Below are positions 53,801 to 60,996 of a stretch of 64,000 nt of DNA, piece by piece. Made by a program: the position numbers and the translations under genes. This DNA comes from Myxococcales bacterium (lineage in GTDB: Bacteria; Myxococcota_A; SURF-8), in assembly GCA_003598065.1 (NCBI GenBank), contig QZKR01000128.1, positions 1 to 64,000 on the forward strand, given 5' to 3'. Under the pieces are notes generated by a model, which made no database searches, was not told where the DNA came from, and saw nothing but the letters and a program-made list of their open reading frames with translations. Position 1 is the first letter of the stretch; each line of letters starts with the position of its first letter.

Positions 53801-56800
53801 TCGACGCCCACATGGGCGAGACGGACCGGGCGGTCAAAACCTACCGCCAGGTGCTGAAGATGGACGACGCCAACATGGAGGCGATCCACGCCCTGATCGG
53901 CATCTTCCAACGCACCGGGCGTTTCGAGGAACTCGTCGATCAGCTGCGCCACGAACTGCACATCGTCAGCGATCCGGAACGGATCAGCGCCATCCGCCTG
54001 CGCATCGCCCAGACCTATCAGGACAAGATCGGCGACCTCTCCCAGGCGAAGACCTACTATCGCGCCATCATCGCCGACAACCCGAAGCACCACGAGGCGC
54101 TGGACGCCCTGGAGCGCATCTACGAGGCGGAGGAGAACTACGACGAACTCTTGGAAGTCCTCTCCCGCCGCGTCAACGTCGCCGACGAGGACGCGCAGAA
54201 AATCGCCCTCTACAACAAGATGGCCGACATCTGGGAGCGGAAATTCGACCAGCGCGACATGGCGATCAGCTACATGGAGAAAATCCTCGCCATCGATCCG
54301 TCGAACATTCCGGCGATCGTCAACCTGGAGCGCATCTACCGCACCGCCGCCGACTGGCCGCAGCTCGCCGCCACCTACCAGCGGCACATCGACCAGACGA
54401 TCGATTCCGACGAGATCGTGCGGCTGTTCACGGAAATGGGCCGCATCTACGGCGAATACCTCTTCCAGCCGGTCAAGGCGATCGAATACTTCAACAAGGC
54501 GCTGAAGATCGACGAAAACAACATCGCCGTCATGCTCGCCCTCTCCGAACTCTACATCGCCAACGAGAAGTGGGGCGAGGCGATCAAGATCCTGCGCCAG
54601 ATCGCCGACGCCAGCCAGGAGAAAGCCCAGCGCGTGGAAGCCCTGGCGCGGCTCGGCAACATCTACCTCGACCATCTCGGCGACGCCGAAAAGGCCAAGT
54701 CGGTGTTCGATCAGATGATCGGGATCGATCCGGCCTTCGTCCCCGCCCTGCGCGCGCTGCGGCGCTACTACGCGGTCGTGAAGCAGTGGAAGCAGTTCCT
54801 GAAAACGGTGGCGAAGGAGAAGAAGCACGTCGTCGAGCCCGACCAGAAGGCCGAACTGCTCTACGCCGAGGGCCGCTACTACCACGAGGAGGAGCACGAC
54901 GCCGACCGCGCCCTGGGGCTCTACCGCGAGGCGCTGGGGCTCGTTGACAATTATCCGCCCGTCCTGAAGATCCTGGGCGAGATGTACTTCGAAAAACAGG
55001 CCTGGGACGAGGCGCGGCCGGTTCTGGAACGGCTGCTGCAAAGCGTCGCCCAGCTCGACGAAGCGACCCAGGCCTCCGTCCACTACCGCCTGGCGTTCAT
55101 CGCCGAGCGGGAGGACAACGACACCGAAGCGCTCAAGCATTACACCGCCGCCTACAAGATCGACTCCAACAACCTGCCGACCCTGGAAGGCCTGGCGCGG
55201 ACGCTCTACCGCCGCGGCGACTGGGACCGCGCCTTCCGCGTCTACCAGACGATCCTCGTGCGCTTCCGCGACCAGAAATCGGTGCCGGAACTGGTGGAGA
55301 TCTTCTGCCGGTTGGGCGACGTCAACGGCCAGCTCGGCAAGGACGACGTGGCCGTGCGGATGTACGAGAAGGCGTTGGAACTCGATCCGCGCTCCGTGCG
55401 CGCCCTGAAGGCGATCGTCTTCTTCTACGAATCGCTCGCCAACTGGAAGAAGGTGCTTCAGTACCGCGGCCGGCTGATCAAGCTCGTTGCGGGAGACGAA
55501 CTCTTCGACCAGTGGGTGGCGGTGGGCGACGTCTACTCGGAAAAACTGGGCAACGTCGAGAAAGGCCTCGAAGCCTATCGGCATGCGCTGGAGATCAACA
55601 CCCAGAACGTGCAGTTGCTGTGCAAAGTGGCCGATCTGCTCTTGGCCACCGGCCATTACGACGACGCGATCGGCGTGCTGCGCTCCGCCGTGTCGATCGA
55701 GAAGGAAAACGAAAGACTCATCGAGCTCAACGTCAAGCTCGGCGATCTCGTGCGCCAGCACGGCAAGAACCCCGCCGACTGCCTCGATTACTACAACGCC
55801 GCGCTCGACGTGGACAGCTACCGGATGGATATCTTCCAGGCGATCGAACAGTTCCTGGCGGAACGGCAGGACTGGGATCTTCTGGACGGCAGCTATCGGC
55901 TGATGATCGCCCGCATTCCGCAGGACGAGAAGGGCCGGCGGCTGGCGATGTGGAAGAAGCTCGGCATGCTCCTGGCCGAGCGGAGCACCAACCTGGAGGA
56001 CAGCATCAAGGTGTGGGAGGTCGTGGCGCAGTTGCAGCCGGACGATCTCGCCTCCAAGGAACGACTGGCCGATCTCTACGCCAAGTCGCCCCAGCACCGC
56101 GAAAAGGCGGTGCAGATGCACCGCGAACTGCTCGTCGATGCGCCGGAGCGGGTGAACTCCTACCGCGCCTTGTGGAAGATCGCCTACGAGGCGGAGGAGT
56201 TCGACAAAGCCTTCTGCTACGGCGCGGTCGTGCACCTCGCCGGCGAGAAAGAAGCCCCGGCGGCCGAGTTCTACCGGGAAAACCTGCAGGACGTGAAGGC
56301 CGAGGCGATCAACACGCTCGACCGCCAGCTTTGGGGCACGCTGCTTCTGCACCGCGACGCGCGGCACAACGTGGGTCAGATCCTGACGATCCTCTTCCAC
56401 CATGTGCAGGAGCTCATGCCCTCCGATCTGCGCAAGGAGAACCTCAAGCGCAAGGACCGCCTCGATCTCGACGAGCACATCGGTTTCTGCCTGACGACGA
56501 GCTACATCCTGAAAACGCTCGGACTGCCCGCCCCCGAAATCTACATGAAGAAGGGCTTCGGGCCGGGTATCCAGGTGCTGGCGGTCCAGCCGGCCGCCGT
56601 GCAGATCGGCGCCGACGCCTTCGAGAATTTCCCGCGCCGCGAACTGACCTTCCTGGTGGCGAAGAGCATGGTGCTGGCGCGTCCCGACTTTATGATGGCG
56701 CTGATGCTGCCCGAGGAGCAGGTCCGGGGGCTTCTGGACGCCGCAACGCAGTTGTTCGACGCCAACTTCAAATCGACGGCCGCCGGCGTGGACGTGGCGG

Positions 56801-57111
56801 GGCTCAAGAAGCGGATCGACCGCGCCGTGCCGCGCAAAGTCCGCGAACCTCTCGCCGGCTTCGTGTCCGAGTACGCCCAGATGGCGGGACAGTTCGACAT
56901 CGGCAAATGGCGGCAAGCGCTCCTGTTGAGCGCCTGCCGGGCGGGCCTGCTGATGAGCAACGATCTATCGACGGCCGTGACGACGCTGAACGCGCATCGC
57001 GCCGGCCTCACCGACGAACAGGTGAAAGCGATTATTTCCGACATGACGGCGTTCGGCGTCTCGGACAGCTACTTCCACATGCGCAACTTCCTCGGCTTCT
57101 CGCTGGTGTAG
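44881..57111 (+). CDS. Giant cytoplasmic TPR-repeat protein (4076 residues), GltI-like
   Basis: One unbroken 12.2-kb gene with AGGAAAGGG about seven bases before the ATG. It has no signal peptide or membrane helix. From residue 1 to about 3780 the protein is a solenoid of TPR pairs; the double unit is about 70 residues with a Trp-x-x-Leu in one helix, a Leu-Gly-x-Leu/Ile-Tyr-turn in the next and A-x-x-x-Y/F-x-x-x-L-x-x-x-P in the third, so roughly 55 double units. The last 290 residues are different (RRELTFLVAKSMVLARPDFMMAL is one strong segment) and seem to be a separate domain. In Myxococcus xanthus the gliding protein GltI is also a huge TPR protein encoded next to gltJ (agmX); the next gene here has the GltJ layout. 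It could be a platform linking motors to adhesion complexes. A generic TPR scaffold is the fallback. Confidence 0.9.
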   Translation: MEKQIHNYLKILETSPDNVPAFKALAKIYQDHERWGELANLYVAKAQRTSNKDQIPDLLFMAAEIYAERLAKYDRVEDCYMMILETDPLNVRALEALKKRYRESHQWDQLIHLLEREAEHRPEAGQKADCCTEIAALWSGELNNEEKQVAYLIKAQEAAPDHLPSLRQLKAYYLKTFQVDRAIALVEREEALLTKDADKADLYLEVGLQLAEDPFERERAIHYLERASQSNKKKKTAKDKIKELIELDRNWEALTRKYQEEAIQVSDKRDASAIYLKIAGILFLYSPQNQETILSTIEKSLILDSSNRRALLLGERYLSDHGLWEKLAEFYRDIYERTRDEALKVEAMGKAAVLLHEKLGRAGDSLALSRKVIELNPDHVGAFNRVREDMEGRGAWDELAALLNDRLQRCHEVSAKIDTYVQLARLAVERENSPEKAMQHLEKVLELAPGHLDASRRLVELYEQARQWDKLLSVYPAVLAAADPAARLALERRLADLLKNQVGRPKEAFAHYAAAFALDPQDAEIFRLLEELAIELECWEDLVGLLKRIVDAKDRPANWRELKFKLGQIYDKELSQYDQAEVCYRGLLDEQVNLETLDALARLYAKDLRWDNLVEVLALKAKTTRDPEERREVLLERARIFETEVGDKPRAIEAFNEVLAVAPSDLDALRSLAELFESAGQWRELVATLERELDVITSIPEKINLNFKRGAIFGAKLNDKESAARAFLAVLEFDKGHLAAIGNLEDYLNEGILPDEIFKGLEDYYRRLERWEKLAQGYEALLKVETDEAAKGALYHKQAEVFLLHRSLPAEAFAYAARGLQTPYHNAEFLKLSLEAARKIGKQAELLSLLDDKAAKTKKPQEKARLALSLGRLYWEGMQDLEQAERHYAAAAEAAPEAAEVLEQTAAFFRGTEAWQKFVVYADRLAAAAEPERAKAVLFEMTEVFSGKLDRNDEARSRLRTILAADPADMQAIDRLLVLLEADGVWDDVALTLVDKLDRTADPVERTALKLRLAGVLEKHLEDYEEAARLYGDILAEDPRHAEAFAHMERFLNDGRAEKRAADTLRPIYEDRREFDKLIQVLTVQHRFAEGDAAYQLAVRIASLYEEEIGDRASTLEWYGKAFLAGSGIGLLKELQLAAAAARDYARLVGFGDEKLGQSLPTGERVELLFALADVQRHQLADADGARSRCLAVLAAQADNETAIDTLIELARGREDYPELARFLEEKLRVAGEKSARRQAALEIAELRFRRLGQPDEAVALLLELMEERENDPQVFEQLETIYRETARWTELHELLLRKLKYLREDAEILPVKIQIGAILEQRIGDLEKAMEVYMELIANYWSYPAVGELVDRLLMQETTQLAVANEMDQKYIKVQDWQRLVQVYEIQIRHAKAPNEKTALLIKLSAVYQERLQDPQKAFDGFSRLFIEDPKNQSALEELEKLAGELGAWRELAEVYEKAGEGSPEAEEAIGLFVKAARLYEDILAFQDDAIRAFRKVLDRDRNNITAVQALEGLCRKTERWEDLRDIYLQRIELTDDGLEKKELFTNICILYEHQLEDPLGAAPYYEAILELTPDDLEVIDKLLELNARLERWANLAELYSMKLALVDSFIEKHNLMLEKADLHETRLADPVTAKDLYKTVLDADPGSTHALARLEHYVEDGTFQAELARFLAPFYREREDWHRLIDMEEYQFNHSEVGDERLELLIDVAAVYENALRQQPLAFSVHTRAFRERPTHAFVQAELERLAGQLGKFDELVKLYEELIEQFAPERDAETMVGLLLNLANLYETYLQQVEEAASRYRRVLRLHPNHAEALGHLERIYSLQKKWPELIDVLNRKLSITEDVERQKAILFQAANIYEDELGKNTEAIAVYHRMLDIDARDSDVLRALVRLTTNEQQWDELVAVRRMQLDIAADDDERWSLRHQIGMVLWRKLNRTDEAIGVFKGVLDENHAHSLAREAMEGLQAEPASELAAARILEPLYAEESRWDELIHALDIQAAHAEAGGERRDLCLRMAELAEARLSDFKRAFGFTVRAFAADAFNPAIRSQLERLAPAADAWVDLALAYRRRAEAVTEAREQVDLYLNAGRVILRQIDDPEEAEADYRAARQRDPQNAAALDALEEIFDRSGKWTELVDVLFTKAQLASEVPAKVALYSRTAEIREQRMGDKPGAVDSHLKALSVDHVHVPSLVELDRLYGELEDWPSLKSILTRRVAQAANLDERLELKYRMGQVVEEKLADRSGAAAVYREILDEHDEHPDAILALEHMVVVDRQLQATALDILAPLYERKRWWDQLGDLYESQLSTLADAGERIAVLARIKDIYEQQLSDLPRAFHVACRLFQEDYHNLPARQEMERLAVATGGFEGLVQTYLSFFDQMSDPALKVEIQMKVARVYEEQLQNDVQAIAHYGKVLELEPKNFTAILALDRLYERMERFSDLVALIPREFEIYDDPKELVELRLRLGRLWEEKLSDHLTAIEVYRQVTDEHPDNAEALSALERLYEAGGFWEELIEVYKAEVRIARGDTKKARLYTKMAQVLYDKLSRAKEAIPLWNRVLQFDEQNTAVLEKLEELYEAEAMWDDLVNHHKRRLRIARGPEERALITRKMGRLYLDRLQQEDMATQFFLKVLEYTPGDLETIDTLEAIYLKNQSWRELAELLKRLIPQVSGADLRSLYLRLASILVERLGDAKEGERLASLALAMEPTQAELARLEQLFRATQSYGIYLEVLERQSQIAEEEPARIALFFRMADIWREKLGKVDKARHCLERILAIRANHLQAAEALEPIYRDAGMHRELIAMLSIRLSEASAAAEQAAFNRQIAAIHEEKLGDAAAALDALLPVFRFDPSDEALLAHLEDLADRTGRHLDVVRSVRDALPQVDDNPKLKRALLFKVAQLYEDKAQNRDLAAEYFKMFLEAGEYNEHAADFLIAYYEAVQEWRELVAVYQLKLPYMAPEEKVVVGCRVAYIFDAHMGETDRAVKTYRQVLKMDDANMEAIHALIGIFQRTGRFEELVDQLRHELHIVSDPERISAIRLRIAQTYQDKIGDLSQAKTYYRAIIADNPKHHEALDALERIYEAEENYDELLEVLSRRVNVADEDAQKIALYNKMADIWERKFDQRDMAISYMEKILAIDPSNIPAIVNLERIYRTAADWPQLAATYQRHIDQTIDSDEIVRLFTEMGRIYGEYLFQPVKAIEYFNKALKIDENNIAVMLALSELYIANEKWGEAIKILRQIADASQEKAQRVEALARLGNIYLDHLGDAEKAKSVFDQMIGIDPAFVPALRALRRYYAVVKQWKQFLKTVAKEKKHVVEPDQKAELLYAEGRYYHEEEHDADRALGLYREALGLVDNYPPVLKILGEMYFEKQAWDEARPVLERLLQSVAQLDEATQASVHYRLAFIAEREDNDTEALKHYTAAYKIDSNNLPTLEGLARTLYRRGDWDRAFRVYQTILVRFRDQKSVPELVEIFCRLGDVNGQLGKDDVAVRMYEKALELDPRSVRALKAIVFFYESLANWKKVLQYRGRLIKLVAGDELFDQWVAVGDVYSEKLGNVEKGLEAYRHALEINTQNVQLLCKVADLLLATGHYDDAIGVLRSAVSIEKENERLIELNVKLGDLVRQHGKNPADCLDYYNAALDVDSYRMDIFQAIEQFLAERQDWDLLDGSYRLMIARIPQDEKGRRLAMWKKLGMLLAERSTNLEDSIKVWEVVAQLQPDDLASKERLADLYAKSPQHREKAVQMHRELLVDAPERVNSYRALWKIAYEAEEFDKAFCYGAVVHLAGEKEAPAAEFYRENLQDVKAEAINTLDRQLWGTLLLHRDARHNVGQILTILFHHVQELMPSDLRKENLKRKDRLDLDEHIGFCLTTSYILKTLGLPAPEIYMKKGFGPGIQVLAVQPAAVQIGADAFENFPRRELTFLVAKSMVLARPDFMMALMLPEEQVRGLLDAATQLFDANFKSTAAGVDVAGLKKRIDRAVPRKVREPLAGFVSEYAQMAGQFDIGKWRQALLLSACRAGLLMSNDLSTAVTTLNAHRAGLTDEQVKAIISDMTAFGVSDSYFHMRNFLGFSLV

Positions 57112-57191
57112 GCAGGTGCGGACGCGGGAGCCGGACGCCAAGGGAGGTGTTGCGATATTTGGGGGAGGAACACGCGCTAAATACCCGAAAG

Positions 57192-57221
57192 TTGACCCCA
57201 AAAGGCGTTTCATGTTATGAG
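57192..57221 (+). promoter_or_regulatory. Candidate promoter for the GltJ-like gene
   Basis: TTGACC (57192-57197), an 18-base spacer and TATGAG (57216-57221), 5 of 6 and 4 of 6 consensus bases. It lies 44 bases before the ATG and 80 bases after the giant gene's stop. Confidence 0.45.
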
Positions 57222-57265
57222 GTTGCGTCGTGAAGGCGCATGTCCAGCGGTAGGTGCAGGCGGCC

Positions 57266-58912
57266 ATGAGAGTTCAATGCGAAAGTTGCCAGGCGACGTA
57301 CAACGTGCCCGATGAAAAGGTGGCGGGGCGCTCGTTCCGCTTCCCTTGCAAGAAATGCGGCGCGACCGTCCACGTTCGACCGGAACGGCGCGAAGGCGGC
57401 ATGACCATGGAACTGCCGGCCGCCGATGTTCAGCCGCGCGCCACGCGGATGATGACCGCTCAGGAGCCGGTTGACGAGATGGGCAAAACGCAATTCGCGC
57501 CGATGGAATCGGGCCGCGTCAAACCGTCTCCGGCGCCGCCGGCCAGGCCGACCGCACCGCCGGCGGATCGGCCGAAACCGGAACCCGCGCCTCGGGAGGA
57601 AAAGCCGAAGCCGGCCGCTCCGCCGAAACCTGCGGCTCACCCGGCCGGCGGACCGCCGACGCCCCCGGCGCAGAAATTGATGCCGGTGTGGTATCTGGCG
57701 TTCGGGGGCAACCGCCAGGGGCCTTACACCGTCGAGCAGATCGATCAGGCGCTCAAGCGCGAGCAGCCGAAAGGCGAGATCCACGTCTGGCGCAACGGTT
57801 TCGACGCCTGGAAGAAAATTCAGGACGTTCCCGAATTCGCCGCGAGCCTGGCGCAGCCGAAGGCGGCCAAGCACAAGGCGGCTCCGCCCGTCGCGCCGGT
57901 GGAGGTGCCCGAGTCGCCGGTCGATGCGGCCATGTCCAAACCGGCCGCCGACGTCGCGGCGCAGGCTTCGAAGCCCCGTCCGACCTTCACCGAACTGATC
58001 AAGCACGAACTCGGCGAGGCGGTCGAAGCGCCGTCGGAGACGGGGACGCAGAAAATCGACATTTCCCAGCTTTTGCAGACCGAAACGGTCCGGAAGGAAG
58101 AGGATCCCCAGAAGAAGGCCGCGCCGAAAAAGGACGTCAAGATTCAGGAGTACGTCCCGCCGGTAAAGAAGAAAATCCCCTGGGTGCCTATCGGCATCCT
58201 CATCTTCCTGTTCGCTCTCGTCGTCGGCACGCCGCTGACCCTGGCCTACAAGCAGATCATCGAAATTCCCGGCCTGGACAAGGCCCCCGTCATCGGCAAG
58301 TTTTTCAAGAAGGAAGAAATCGACCGCTACGCCCTGTTGCGCGAGCAATGGGAGATGCTGGTCAAAATCGACGAGGCCAAGGTGGCCTTGCAGGCCACCA
58401 AGGAAGAGGAAGAGCGGCAGCGCATCGAGGAGGAGGAAAAGCAGGCGGCCTTGGAGAAGCAGGCCCGCGAAGCGCGCGCCCAGGAACGGCGGCGGCAGTT
58501 CGCGGCGCACGGCGGCCAGGGCCCGGCGAACGGCGGGGGAGGGGACGTCCAGGAATTCGACTTCTCCGGCGGCGAGGAAGGCGACGAGATGGAAACGTCG
58601 GGCTCTCTCGCCACTAACGACATGGAGCGCAGGCAGCCCCTTTCCCAGGCGGAGGTCAACAAAACGATCAAGGCCAACATGGGCCGCATCGCTTCCTGCG
58701 TCCAGCAGCAGAAAAAATACGGCGCGGTCAGCGGCACCATGGCTGTCCGTTTCACCGTGAGCCGGCGCGGCTCCGTGGTCCGCGCCTCGGTGGTGACGCC
58801 GAAGTTCCAGGATACTTACGTAGCCGACTGCGTATCGGCGACGATCGAGCGGATCCGCTTCCCGCGTTCGGGCGGCTCCGTCACCGTCGATTATCCCTTC
58901 ACCGTGCAGTAG
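57266..58912 (+). CDS. GltJ/AgmX-like protein: zinc ribbon, GYF domain, TM helix and AgmX/PglI C-terminal domain
   Basis: 548 residues from the ATG at 57266; a GTG four codons earlier is weaker. Residues 2-37 are an MJ0042-type zinc ribbon (VQCESCQATYNV, then CKKCG). A Pro-rich linker (residues 85-140) leads to a GYF_2-type domain from Trp142 (WYLAFGGNRQGPYTVEQIDQ, with the GPYT turn, to about 192). A single membrane helix lies at about 305-328 after the basic KKK. A charged coiled coil (about 345-415, EEEERQRIEEEE) and a C-terminal TonB-like/AgmX-PglI domain end it (LSQAEVNKTIKANMGRIASC to SVTVDYPF). This order is the one I know for GltJ (AgmX) of Myxococcus, where the ribbon binds MglA-GTP. 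The preceding gene is a giant TPR gene, as in gltI-gltJ. Confidence 0.88.
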   Translation: MRVQCESCQATYNVPDEKVAGRSFRFPCKKCGATVHVRPERREGGMTMELPAADVQPRATRMMTAQEPVDEMGKTQFAPMESGRVKPSPAPPARPTAPPADRPKPEPAPREEKPKPAAPPKPAAHPAGGPPTPPAQKLMPVWYLAFGGNRQGPYTVEQIDQALKREQPKGEIHVWRNGFDAWKKIQDVPEFAASLAQPKAAKHKAAPPVAPVEVPESPVDAAMSKPAADVAAQASKPRPTFTELIKHELGEAVEAPSETGTQKIDISQLLQTETVRKEEDPQKKAAPKKDVKIQEYVPPVKKKIPWVPIGILIFLFALVVGTPLTLAYKQIIEIPGLDKAPVIGKFFKKEEIDRYALLREQWEMLVKIDEAKVALQATKEEEERQRIEEEEKQAALEKQAREARAQERRRQFAAHGGQGPANGGGGDVQEFDFSGGEEGDEMETSGSLATNDMERRQPLSQAEVNKTIKANMGRIASCVQQQKKYGAVSGTMAVRFTVSRRGSVVRASVVTPKFQDTYVADCVSATIERIRFPRSGGSVTVDYPFTVQ

Positions 58913-58954
58913 GTCTCGCGTTCAAGTCGATTCGTCGAAAAGGGAGCCCGCCGT

Positions 58955-60748
58955 TTACGGGATCGCCATCGCCGTGTCGGCGAGGGTTTTGACCATCCGT
59001 TCGGCGAGGGCCGCCGTGGCGGTTCTGGTCGCCGCGAGGTCGCCCGTCGCCGGCGCATAGAGACTCAGATAAAACTTGATCTTCGGCTCCGTGCCGCTCG
59101 GCCGCAAGGCGATCCAGCTTTTATGGTCTTCGCGCAGACGGAAGATGAGCAGGTTGCTGGTCGGGCCATCCACCGTACCGAGCGAGGTCCCGTCGAGTCC
59201 GCGAATCCGGTTGGTCATCCGGTCGATGACGGCGAGAACCGGCAGCCCCGCGACCTCGGCGGGCGGCGACTGGCGCAGCGCGGCCATGATCCGCGCCATC
59301 CGTTCGGAGCCTTTCGCGCCTTCGAGGAAAATCGACGCGCCCGCGTCGTGGAAATAGCCGTAACGCCGGTAAATATCGTCGAGGAAAGCGAGGAGGGTCC
59401 GGCCGGCGGCCTTCTGGCGCGCGGCGATTTCGGCCATCAATAGCGCCGCCGCCGCCGCGTCCTTGTCGCGGCTCTGCGGTCCGCGCATGAAACCGATCGA
59501 TTCTTCCGATCCGAAGAGGAAATCCTCCGGGTCGGCCTGCTTCTCGATCTGCTCGGCGATCCACTTGAACCCGACCAAAAGGTCGTCTTTCACCGTCAGC
59601 CCGTAGGCGCGGGCGATCGTGGGGAAGAGCGGCGAGGAAACGCAGGTCGTGTAGACGCGGTGGGAAGGTTTCAGCGAACCGCTGGCCTGCATCTCCCGGC
59701 CGATGAACTCCATCATCAGGGCCGCGCTCTGGTTGCCGGAAAGCAGGGCGAAGCCGCCTTTGCCGTCGGACACGGCGCAGGCCAGCCGGTCGGCGTCGGG
59801 GTCGGAGACCATGGCGATGTCGGCCTGGATCGCCTTGGCCAGGGCGATCGCCGCGTCCAGGCCCGTCGTGACCTCCGGATTCGGTTTGTGGCCGGGGACG
59901 TTGGGGAAGCGGCCGTCGGGATCTTTCTGACTTTCGACGAGGTGGATGTCGGCGAAGCCGGCCGCCCGCAGCACGGGCGCGACGGAGGTGAGCCCCGTGC
60001 CGTGCAACGGCGAATAGACGATCTTCACCTGGCGGCAATCCGTCAACGCCCGGGCGGCGACCGCCTGCTGGTAGCGCCGATCGTCCTCCGGAGCGAGCCG
60101 CCGGATGAGACCCCGGCCATACGCCTCCTCGAAGGAAATTTCGCGCACGACCTCGACGGCCTTCACTTCCTCGATCAATTCGCCGTCGAGCGGCGGGACG
60201 ATCTGTCCGCCGTCGCTCCAGTAAGCCTTGAAGCCGTTGTCCTCCGGCGGGTTGTGGCTGGCGGAGATGACGACGCCCGCGTCGCACTTCAGGTCGCGGA
60301 TCATGAACGACAGCTCCGGCGTGGCGCGCGGGCCGTCGAACAGGCAGACTTCGATGCCGTTGCCGGCGAACACTTTCGCCGCGCAAAGCGTGAACGCCGG
60401 CGAGGAGAGCCGCGTGTCGTAGGCGACGGCCACGCGCGGACGACGGCCGGCGATCGTCTTCAAAAGCTTGTTGGCCAACCCCTGGGCGGACTCGGCCACC
60501 GTCGCCTCGTTCATGCGATTCGGACCCACTCCGACCGGGCCGCGCCGGCCGCCCGTGCCGAAGGGAATAAGCTGGTAGAAACAATCGTTCAACGTCTCCC
60601 ATTGCCTGGCGTCGATCAGACGCTCGATCTCCGGGCGAAACGGCGCGTAATGGTTGACGGTGAACCAGCGCTTGAGATTCGCCACGGCCGAAGCCGACAA
60701 CTCTTTTCGCCGGGCGGCCTGTTCGATCGACTCAAGGCGGTCGGACAT
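58955..60748 (-). CDS. Phosphohexomutase (alpha-phosphoglucomutase/phosphomannomutase family)
   Basis: 597 residues, the long form of the superfamily like PgcA of Bacillus. The phosphoserine loop is VVISASHNPPEDNGFKAYW, the metal-binding loop SDPDADRLACAV, the sugar-specificity loop LFGSEESIGFMRGPQSRDKDA and the phosphate-binding loop ALRPSGTEPKIKFY. It interconverts hexose 1- and 6-phosphates (Glc or Man). The activated sugar feeds UDP-glucose or GDP-mannose synthesis for the envelope. A good Shine-Dalgarno, AGGAGAG, is upstream. It is convergent with the GltJ-like gene and divergent from the sensor kinase. Confidence 0.92.
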   Translation of the reverse strand: MSDRLESIEQAARRKELSASAVANLKRWFTVNHYAPFRPEIERLIDARQWETLNDCFYQLIPFGTGGRRGPVGVGPNRMNEATVAESAQGLANKLLKTIAGRRPRVAVAYDTRLSSPAFTLCAAKVFAGNGIEVCLFDGPRATPELSFMIRDLKCDAGVVISASHNPPEDNGFKAYWSDGGQIVPPLDGELIEEVKAVEVVREISFEEAYGRGLIRRLAPEDDRRYQQAVAARALTDCRQVKIVYSPLHGTGLTSVAPVLRAAGFADIHLVESQKDPDGRFPNVPGHKPNPEVTTGLDAAIALAKAIQADIAMVSDPDADRLACAVSDGKGGFALLSGNQSAALMMEFIGREMQASGSLKPSHRVYTTCVSSPLFPTIARAYGLTVKDDLLVGFKWIAEQIEKQADPEDFLFGSEESIGFMRGPQSRDKDAAAAALLMAEIAARQKAAGRTLLAFLDDIYRRYGYFHDAGASIFLEGAKGSERMARIMAALRQSPPAEVAGLPVLAVIDRMTNRIRGLDGTSLGTVDGPTSNLLIFRLREDHKSWIALRPSGTEPKIKFYLSLYAPATGDLAATRTATAALAERMVKTLADTAMAIP

Positions 60749-60996
60749 GGTTTCTCTCCTATCTGCGGTCCGCTCGTCGGTTAGATGATTCCGAGAGGCC
60801 GTCTATTTCAATGAAGCTTTAGCAGATGACGCCCCGCGATGCAACCGCCCCGACGGGCGATTGTCGCGGGCTTGTCGGCTGGACAAACTATCGGTCCTTT
60901 GGCAGAATCAATCCGTTTTCCGGACAAAAGGCGCCGGGGGCGTTGCTCCGGAGGTGCGCGGCGCGCAAAGCCCGAATGCCGCGTGGAGGCGGAAGC

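Noticed and set aside
47725-56916. A 3063-codon open frame on the minus strand opposite the giant TPR gene
   Set aside because: It has low-complexity, composition-driven content (poly-Val/Arg/Gly/Asp) and no domains. It arises because the G+C-rich coding frame on plus lacks stops in the mirrored frame.
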